Of a stretch of DNA of 64,000 bases, positions 55,603 to 64,000 are shown one piece after another; positions within the stretch are counted from its first letter, which is position 1, and the number at the start of each line of letters is the position of its first letter. Source of the stretch: Sapria himalayana (lineage: Eukaryota > Streptophyta > Magnoliopsida > Malpighiales > Rafflesiaceae). The stretch is from NCBI GenBank assembly GCA_029783825.1, contig JAREIK010003088.1, positions 2,031,969-2,095,968 of the forward strand, given 5' to 3'. The notes beneath the pieces are model-generated. The model was not told the DNA's origin, did not search any database, and saw only the letters and a list, made by a program, of their open reading frames with translations. A program made the translations under genes and the position numbers.

Positions 55603-58600
55603 ATGCGACGACGAAGTGCGCTGCCCAAATCTTTGGGGGCGTTGGTGGCCCGGACGGCGTTGTTCTTGTTGTCGGGGCAAACGGATTCGTTTGCAGTTGC
55701 TGCCCATGGAGAGCGTGGAAACGCATCTTCCTTGTTCGAATTACCATACTGGTCGGGCTCGGGCTCAAACGATGAATCCGATCTGCGCTTGGAGGAGCCG
55801 TTTGCTGATTCGGGTGGCAATGATACGAACCCTTTGGACGGCGGTTTTTATTTTCTAGATGGAATGTTAAAATGGGCAATTGGTACCAGCGGCAATTCTC
55901 TTTCGTGATTTTGTACATAATTTCTGTTTCTCTATTTTCGTTTTTCTGGAAGAAAGCAGGATTGCGTTTTATTCTACTTCCATTTCACCAGGGCACTCAG
56001 ATCCAGATAAGCTAAACGAAACAGCGCGATATCTCCAGCGTCCATCTTCTCGAGGGCTTAAGCAGCGTCAAACAGAAATTACGGTTTGAATTCCATGCTT
56101 TTTTAGTCACGGTGTTTTAGTCTGATCGAAGAAAAATTATCGCGATGTTGTAATTAAGTTGGACATGATACCGGGACGCTGATCTGGGAAAGCCGCTCAT
56201 CTCCTCGAACAACCCTTTGTGCCTGCTATTATTGTTTTATTTTGATCTTTGACGCGTTCCGTTTTGTGTTCATTCTGACCCGGTCGTGTACGTTAGGGGG
56301 ATATAATACCAGCACGGCTTTTTCCTCATCTCAACAAACTCTCCGGGGCGAATTTAGCCATTACTAAAAAGCACGACGATCCTCACAACTCCTTATATCT
56401 GTTGCAGGAATTATTGAACGAGTGGAAAACACCTACGGATGTGCAGCTGATGCAGAGGGCAATACGTGACCTGGAAAATACTTCTCTGTCTCGTGATGAA
56501 AATCTCAGTGCAATGCAGGAGATTCTTTTACTAGTTGAGCCGGTTGACAATGCAAATGGTTTGCTTTTTCCTTCTTCCTGGTAGCCTCTTTTCAAATGTC
56601 CCTGTTTATTGGGTGCTGTTTAAATCACATCTACCACTCAGTTATGCTGCGTGGTTCTTTACTCACTGTGTGTTGGTTGCATTTGTTCTAGAGAGTCCTA
56701 GATGAGTTAAGTAATCAGGTTTGTTCGACAAATCCTTCATTAAATTTAGTGAGTGGGATAAAAGAATTCTTGATAAAATAAAATAATTTTGTTTCATATT
56801 GAGTTGATAAATAATAAATCAGCTTCTCTCTTAAAAAATGGTATAAAGTATATATTTTTATTTTTTATGTTTTTAGAATTATGAAATAGTATGAATTTAT
56901 GCTGTAATATTTTTTTTCTTTGGTAATTTTTTAATGCCTCAACATTAATTTGTCCTATAATTACATATCATAATATTTCTTTATTTTTTTCACACTTCAT
57001 TTCATATTGTGAGTGTACCAATGTACTCCGATCTTCTCTTGAAATATTTTTTTATTTAAAGCAAGGACATGCTATATTGAAAGAGATAAACATATTTCAC
57101 TTTTGATATACCTTAAGGATTGCTTTTCCATCTCTTGTTAAAGTCCATAACTTTCTGTAGGGCTTAAAATATTATTTTTATAATTTTTTAATGAATGAGT
57201 TTTTTATTTTTGGTAATAAAGAATATTTTTCATCATCATATATAAAAGAGAAGATGTATATGAAAACACATGTGATTTTCATACCTAGATGCTTCATTCA
57301 ATTTGTAAATTGTAAAATATCACATATGACCTAAAATAATTATCATCCAGTTAATTAAACACATTCATAAAAATGATTTTTTTTGGTTATCACATGTATT
57401 TTTTTTAATTTTTGTGCTTTTATCATAGGAGTTCATAATTTAGATATTTATTCTTATTAGTTTCTAGAGGTTATCGAGCATAAGAAATTTATTATACATA
57501 ATTTATGATGAAAGATTTTGATAGATTCAAATATTTTTTTATTGATCAAGCTTACATTCTATCATGTATAATTATTATTTTTAATTAAAATATATAATGA
57601 ATATTCTTGTAATATTTAAACTTTTGAAGTGTATGCTAAAAGTACAATAGTACACTAATTGCTTGGCCTATAGCACATAATAATCTTTGATGAGTTGCTC
57701 ATCTGTATCCATCATAGTAAATCTTGATGAGTTGCATAATTAGTCTTTGTGGCTTGACTTTGGAAAATCTATGTTTGGAAGGTTAGTCTTTGTGCCTTAA
57801 TATCATCTGTCATTAGATGACTTGAATCATCAGCTTGCTCCATGCTAAATTTATTCTAGGTTACAAATTATTCTTAAGTTGTGTCATGGGTCGAGTAGAA
57901 ACTTGTGAATCAAGTTTAGCTCGTGAAATAATATTCATACTAACTATATTAACTATAAATTATATTTGTTTTAGTAATAGTTAAATAATCAAGAGGAACA
58001 TTTGAAAAATCCAAGAAATAAGTAATATTATCGATTATAAAAAAATATATTTAGTTTATTCATAATTAAATAATTAATCTATTTATTATTCTCTTATATA
58101 TATTATATTTAACTCAAGAGTTCAAATCAGATAAAAAAATAATACTCTACTCAATAGGAGTATTTTTTGGAGCACAATCTTAAAGATTAATTGACATGAG
58201 AACATCTCAATCCCATATTTTATTTAAAATATAATATATCTCTCATGAAGTAGGAAATCTTTATTTAAAGAAAATACAATAAATCTATATTGCAACTAAT
58301 AATAAATATTCTTGTAGGTTGAAGTATTAGTTTCTTTGTCTTATAATATGGTCCAATATTATACTTAGTGAGATATTGTCTTAAAAAAATTCTATTTGAT
58401 AATATCATTATGAGATGTACTAAATGACACCAAATAATTGTTAAAAAACAATAACACGTGTGAAATAGAGTAATGTCTGCAATTTTTTTTTTATTTTTTT
58501 AAAAAGAAATTGAAAGATCAAGATCAGAATAATAATGGTCGAATCATCTAGTTTTGACGGAAGATTCTACCTAAATTTGAACATATTGTATGTCTTATTT

Positions 58601-61600
58601 TTCTAGTATTAACTCTAACTTAAAGGTGGTCAAGCCTTTTATTTTTTTTGGAAACCAAGAACATTAGGGCCCACTTACGTGGGCTCCTACATCCCATTGG
58701 CATTCGGAGAATCGAGCAGGTAAGAAATATCTCTTAGTACCTCTCACCAATAAGACTTGAACTCGTGACCTCCTGGATATTGTCAAAAGTCCCAATCAGC
58801 TAAGCTCCTTATGAGATGAGTATCAAGTCTTTTTAATCTTGGATCATCTTGAGTTGAGAGTAAATAGACTTAAGAGCTACTAGATTATTTGGACTAAAGA
58901 GAGATTCAAATATTCTCATTCAAAGGTAATCTTGATCTTTCTAGAGTTATTTGTTGTATATTTATTAGTATGCATGATAATGATATGAGTAATATCATAA
59001 TGTGAATTAATAAGTTTAGAAATAGTTGATGAGTAAATATCTCTCTTAATTAATAGAATATTATAGAAATGTGAAGAAAAATAATAGATTCATATAAGTA
59101 TATCAATCTTACTCAAAAAAGTGATATTATTACTCTTTAATGCTCTATCAGATTTAGATGAATAATATTTTAATCTTTTTTGAATATTGGAGTAATTAAA
59201 AAGATATACTTTGTCATCTTAAGTATTATTCTGATATATAATGATGAGAGATCATGAACAAAATATGTATTTTCAAAAATTTTGATTGGTAAATTAAATA
59301 ATATCATTTTGAGATATAATATTTGAGAGGACACAATGAGAACATATAGAAGAAAAAATTGGTTGATATAATAATTTTTGGTTAAAATTATATCCTTACA
59401 AAAATATTTCAGAAAAATTATAAAAAGGGAGTGCCAACACTACATGTCTAAATTATAATTTGAGTAATATATTATTATTTTTAGTACAATAAGTATGATA
59501 GATATCAGGTATATATTTTAATATATTATTATTATGGCATTTGAGTCATGCTCAGGTTGTGCCTTGCGTAATGCAAACTATGAACTCGGACTCGAGTATG
59601 ACATGTGATCAAAGGCTAGCCTAAAAGCACCTAGTTTTTTCTCGTACAAACCTAGATTGCCATCTGATAGCAATTGGGCCACCAATTTATCCAGTGGGTC
59701 ATCAATCCATGCATAAATACCTCATAGTCATCTTGACCACTCACTATGCCCTTGTTAAGCACACAAAAATAGGCTCTATGACTTGAACTGACTTGCCTGA
59801 CATCTCTAGTTAGAGTCTGAGTTAAATTTAAAGATAATTTTATGAAAAAGATTGTCAACTTAATGTGGGATAAAACAAATACATGAAAGAAACAAAATTT
59901 AAGTTTAATGTTGTAACATTAAATAATTTTTGATAGTTTGATATTTACTATTATCATATCAAGGAAAAAAATAAAAAATATTGAACAAATAGAAATTATC
60001 TATGATATGATTACTAGTTGATCAATTTGTGACTCGGTATCTAAAATAATAATATTAGTCACTAGAACTATATTATTTGGTGGATGTGAAATATTTGTTA
60101 CTTAGAGAAATTTTATATGATATATTATCAGCATCACAATGAAGTAATTACGTGAGAACTAATATATGGTTATGATAATAGCAAATAAGAAGTTGCCAAT
60201 TAGAATTTTTTTTATGAAAATAATTGGCGTAACTTTTTTTGATATATCATTTATTTGTATAATATGTCTATTGCTAGAAATTTTTTTATGTATGCAATAT
60301 GCATAATGTTACCATATAGATGCTCCCTCGTTTTCACCAATGTAACTTCCTCCTACACACAAATTTAGACACCAACAATGGATTGGTGTTGCACATTGCA
60401 CCAACAATCTATTGCACACAATTTAGCATTTTTTTGCGTGCATGTGGTGCAAAGTGCATGCTAATGTGCACAGACATAGTGCATCTAGGATTTACTTGGC
60501 CTATTCTATGATAATAATAGTCGGCCCACACCAGGATTTATTTGTGATTATATGATTAATAACATACTGAATTTCATAAGAATTCAATAATTAAAAATGT
60601 CTGGACAAGAATAATTTTGAGATGACTTATAATCCAAGAAGTTATTATGTAATTTGTATGTATCGCAAGTTAGGTCTTTGTACAATAATAAATATTATTT
60701 TCTAGGGATTGTTGATATTGAGTGCGAAGCTTATTAGACGTAGTCTTTTTGATTTTTGAGAATAATATTATTAATATATTAATTTTTCATATATTATATG
60801 CTAAAGTGAGAGCTTTGTGTGCTAGGTACATCCTCCCCCCTCCTTGCCTACTGTGCATCACGAGTGTGTTACAAATTAATAAAAGTTAAATTCACAATAT
60901 TATACACACAAGCTCTCATTTATCAATGATTCAAATTATGTCACATGTCATAATTATACTACATTAGAAATTCATAAAATATTTTAGAATGAGAAGATGG
61001 GTTGAAGCCTTTAGAGCTCTCTAGAATTTTTATCAAACATTATAAAGTTTCTCACAAGTCTTCAAAGCTCAGCATATTAATTTTTAGTTTTTTTTTTGTC
61101 TTGACAAATGCATGTGGAGTATGTCTAATATGCACATAATCATAATGTGCATTATTCATGCCAATTTTTTCTTTTCAAAGATTTATAATAATCAAATGTA
61201 TGATACAATAATGAATGTAACAAAATAATAATAATAATAATAATAATTTTATAATCAAAAAGATAAAACATACAAATGAGAGTTACTTACAAATATATGA
61301 TACCACGTGGCGTATCGGACACGTATCCGTGTTGTGTCCGTGTCGTTTCCACGTGTCCAGGTGTCGGACACGTGGACACGACAGTAGGGAGCCGTGTTCG
61401 TGCTTCCTTGCCAATAAGGTTAATGTCTTTTCCTCATGAGTTGATTTATATACGAAGGTGGGCATATTCACGTGTTTATCTATGAGAGTTTAAGAAGTTC
61501 GAGTCCCGCTTCTAAATTGTAGCCAATTCCACCATATTATAGTTGTGAAACCCTTGCTGCTGCCGCCTGGATGCAAGCTACTAGAGAAGGCTCCTATTGC

Positions 61601-62894
61601 TCAGAAAATAAAAATAAAATAAAATTAATGATCACAACCACAACATGATTTTTTTTTGTTTGTATTATTCTGGTTTTTACGCATGATTATACAAATGCTA
61701 ATATAATGTATCTCATTAGAATTAATAGGTTAAAAATATTTGATTGAGAATAGTACTGTGATAAGTCATCACCCGAGTTGTCTTCGTGTTACAAGCATCT
61801 GTTGAAGGTTATGTTTTGGTACGATGATAAATGCCTATATCTGAGCGCGATAGATTTTGGGCCTGAGATTCTCCACATAATGTCTTTTTTGATTTTTGGT
61901 GTTAAGACTATCGAGATAGAAATCTCTCTCGAATCTCGCACCAAGGAGGAATTCTGTTCATTTGGTACGACTCTCACAATCTTGATCTTGTTACCTTTTC
62001 AAAAGCTATTCTAGTTTTTTATTTTTTTTTATTTTTTTTAAAGTTATTGTAGTTGAGATATATATTATGTTATTTTTTTAGCCTTGCATTACCATCATCG
62101 TCCTTGTTGCCGTAACAATCTCTGCGGTAGGAGTTATTGTTTCAAGTCTGTTTGTTGCCACCATGCTAATGATTCTTTTTTTTGGTCTGCTAGATTTCAG
62201 CAGGATTGGCGGTCTCCGTTCCATGGTGCGCTTTCTGAATCACGATGATCCCGAGATGAGGAGATATTCTGCATGGGTTATTGGGAAATGCAGCCAGAAT
62301 AATCCGGTTGTTCAGAACCAGGTGAAGTTCATTGGCGCTTCTTGTTGGTCCCCTCTCGTGCGGTCGAGAACCAGCATCCATCCTGGCTCTTGCCCAACGC
62401 TGGGAAATTATCAATGCTGATCTGTCAGGTGCTGGATCTCGGGGGGCTGGCTGGGCTAATGGTGATGGTCAATTCCACCTTCGTGGAAGAAGCTGTCAAA
62501 GCACTGTATGCTATTTCCTCTGTTGTTCGGAACAATTTTGCAGGACAAGAGTTGTTTTTTTCTGCAGCCGGACACATGATGATTCAGGTGACCCTCCCAA
62601 ATCATTAAATTTTTTCTCTACCTGGATTACTATGCTGATAGACAACAGTTTCTGTCTCTTCATTCCTCCGCGCGCGCCGCGCGTGTTTTTTTTTTGTGTC
62701 TATAGGACATATTGGGCAGCTCAAGCAAAGATACGAGACTTCACAAAAAAGCTGTCACTCTGGTGTCTGATATTGCTGAAAGCCTGTCAGAAACTGGTTC
62801 AGAAGATGTCCTGCCACCTCTCTTTCGTGGCTGCTCCTTCCTGAAATATTTTGTTAATTTGTTGGACGCCAATGATTATGATCTCCGGGAAAAG
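55603..62894 (+). CDS. ER-type Hsp70 nucleotide exchange factor, SIL1/FES1-like armadillo protein (5' six exons; runs off the window)
   Basis: SIL1/FES1 family proteins release ADP from Hsp70/BiP using an armadillo-repeat fold. Exons are 55603-55882, 55992-56083, 56408-56558, 62194-62321, 62429-62587 and 62706-62894, all GT/AG with matching phases, giving 333 residues. The protein is incomplete at the right edge; the last donor is AAG|GTAAAC. The start at 55603 gives MRRRSALPKSLGALVARTALFLL, a plausible signal peptide for the ER. Recognised segments: DGMLKWAIGHSDPDKL (FES1 N-terminal motif, about 86-101), LLVEPVDNANDFSRIGGL, YSAWVIGKCSQNNPVVQNQV, VNSTFVEEAVKALYAISS and FAGQELFF, in the order of the Arabidopsis ER homologue (At3g51980). 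Intron 3 is 5.6 kb. An in-frame GTG and an out-of-frame ATG precede the chosen start. Localisation is inferred. Confidence 0.9.
58640..58815 (-). mobile_element. Possible tRNA-derived SINE fragment
   Basis: The minus strand contains GGTCACGAGTTCAAGTC, close to a tRNA B box (GGTTCGAATCC type), and the A-box side GAGCTTAGCTGATTGGGA lies about 30 bp 5' of it. The 5' region is typical of plant SINE heads. Flanking duplications were not checked. Confidence 0.4.
61305..61410. mobile_element. Family-2 hAT-like right-end fragment
   Basis: CCACGTGGCGTATCGGACACG...GTGTCGGACACGTGGACACG followed by GTGTTCGTGCTTCCT matches the right end of the copy at 38710-39368. The left part is missing. Confidence 0.65.
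61470..61625 (+). mobile_element. Possible SINE fragment with B-box-like motif
   Basis: GAAGTTCGAGTCCCGCTTC (near 61496) resembles a tRNA B box, followed by a GC-balanced body and an A-rich tail (61600-61625). No convincing A box was seen, so the call is weak. Confidence 0.35.
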
Positions 62895-64000
62895 GTAAAC
62901 ATCTCAGCAGTGTATTTGCCCTATTTTTTTGGCACAGTGCTCTCTTTTCTTGTTTTTCTTGTTACCACATTATCGATTGGCATGTTTAGTGTTTTTTTTT
63001 TGCCGAAGTAACAAGCTATAAAATTGTACATTGTACAATTGTACGCAACCCAATTTGACATTATGAAAATTGGGTTGGGGTTGGGTTGGCTTGGGTTTGG
63101 CCGGCTGAGTCAGAATGTGTCATTTCTGTTGCTATAAAATAAAAAAAATAAATAAATAAATAATAAAAAATAAAAAATTTTACATAGTATAAAACAAAAC
63201 AAATTACTAGTCTCTTGATGTTTTTTAAAGTTTTAAATTTTATGCAGCATAAAACTTGTAATAAAATTGACTTTAGTTATTTTAGATGCTAATGTTTTCT
63301 TTTAGTCTCCCAAGTCTTATTTTTATAAGCACATAATAATCAACTTTTTTTGGCCCGGCTGATATTGGTAATATGATAATCGCTTAAATTTACGAGAGTA
63401 ATTCAAAAAAAAATGCTTCTATCAAATTATTGCCAATCCAATCACCCATCTATTAAGAGTTTGTCCACTCTGCTCAAAAATGTTAGAATGAGTTACTATG
63501 CTTATAAATGGGATTGCACTCTCAGTGTAATTCGGGCGGCTGGGGACCAACTCGAACCCAACTCGAATTTTGCTCAAGTTCACAATTTTCAACCCGAAAC
63601 CAATCCCAACTCGAGAATACTTCAACCCCCCCGAACTTGTTTTTTTCTCGAGCTGGGTTCAGATTATCCATGTTGGCTCGATTCGAGATGCAACTCTAAA
63701 ACTTAAGGTGTGTCAGAGATTGTGTTTTCTAAGATGAATTTGCAATGTGGGAATAAGGGATGTATGAGCACTATTTTGAGCACAAAGTGTTATCGGAATT
63801 TGGAATCGGATAAAAAAAATATCGTTTATTATATATTTTCCCCTAGTATTACAGAGGTGATTCTAGATAAAAAAAAAATACTAAGTTTTTATTTTACATC
63901 ATGTTAAAATGTTGATTAAATGATGTGTAAATCTATTTATCATTTTGGTGCATATTTGATGATAAAATGTCGATTATAAACTTGAGGAACTCATTTTAAA
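62895..64000. other. Putative next intron of the SIL1/FES1-like gene
   Basis: AT-rich sequence with a G-rich patch (63067-63105, repeated TTGGG and GGTTGGG words) and a complementary-looking patch of AACCCAACTCGAA words at 63540-63690. These could be opposite ends of one decayed element. No further exon of the gene is recognised before the window ends. Confidence 0.45.

Larger units (their letters stand above)
56559..62193. other. Intron 3 of the SIL1/FES1-like gene, repeat-filled
   Basis: This 5.6-kb intron is AT-rich. 57900-58500 and 58800-59450 share words with the copia debris elsewhere ('gagttcaaatcagat', 'ttttttggagcacaatct', 'aagatcaagatcagaa'). 59530-59830 is a GC-richer 'gtcatgctcagg' patch like the decayed hAT copies. 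60320-60500 is TGCAC-rich. An ATA trinucleotide run is at 61226-61246. No exon is seen inside. Confidence 0.5.

Noticed and set aside
58640..58815. A functional tRNA gene from B-box-like sequence
   Set aside because: No cloverleaf, anticodon arm or acceptor pairing could be built; a SINE head is more likely.

Overview
The window is nuclear DNA from a flowering plant. It is AT-rich and full of transposon debris. Its genes have many short exons with GT/AG borders and very long, repeat-filled introns, and the recognisable proteins are plant ones. The species cannot be fixed from sequence alone. The exon borders below were placed by hand, keeping reading phase, GT/AG splice sites and known protein-family order consistent; no alignment program was run.

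Layout. 1-8.2 kb: repeats and intergenic DNA, with a 40-bp hairpin minisatellite, a copia remnant, a CA microsatellite, a complete hAT-type element and one doubtful small reading frame. 8250-18063 (+): an eight-exon diaminopimelate decarboxylase gene (last step of lysine synthesis, plastid), apparently intact. 18259-20120 (-): a two-exon UFD1-domain/zinc-finger gene, convergent with it. 20121-20616: a 496-bp divergent promoter region carrying a 13-bp minisatellite in which every unit holds a TTGACC W-box. 20617-49391 (+): a CERK1-type LysM receptor kinase gene of 12 predicted exons spread over nearly 29 kb, including a predicted 8-nt microexon. Its last exon stops early relative to the family. 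52497-52720 (+): a clear first exon of ATG5 with no further ATG5 exon recognised downstream. 55603-62894 and beyond (+): the first six exons of an ER-type SIL1/FES1-like Hsp70 nucleotide exchange factor, continuing past the window edge.

Repeats. The introns act as a trap for mobile DNA. Six elements have inverted termini and matching 8-bp flanks (hAT-like, two families). Two Tourist-like MITEs have TAA/TTA flanks. A GATATATC-rich family occurs three times. Several decayed Ty1/copia pol fragments are all on the minus strand. Intron 1 of the receptor gene holds about 5.9 kb of diverged tandem repeats with an alternating unit length and a conserved palindrome.

The genes do not form a pathway. 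They serve lysine synthesis, p97/ubiquitin-linked proteolysis, chitin perception, autophagy and ER chaperoning. The best leads are the W-box minisatellite beside the receptor gene, the 8-nt microexon, the receptor's shortened C-terminus, the isolated ATG5 exon, the covarying palindrome in the intronic tandem array, and an in-window empty site that proves one transposon insertion.
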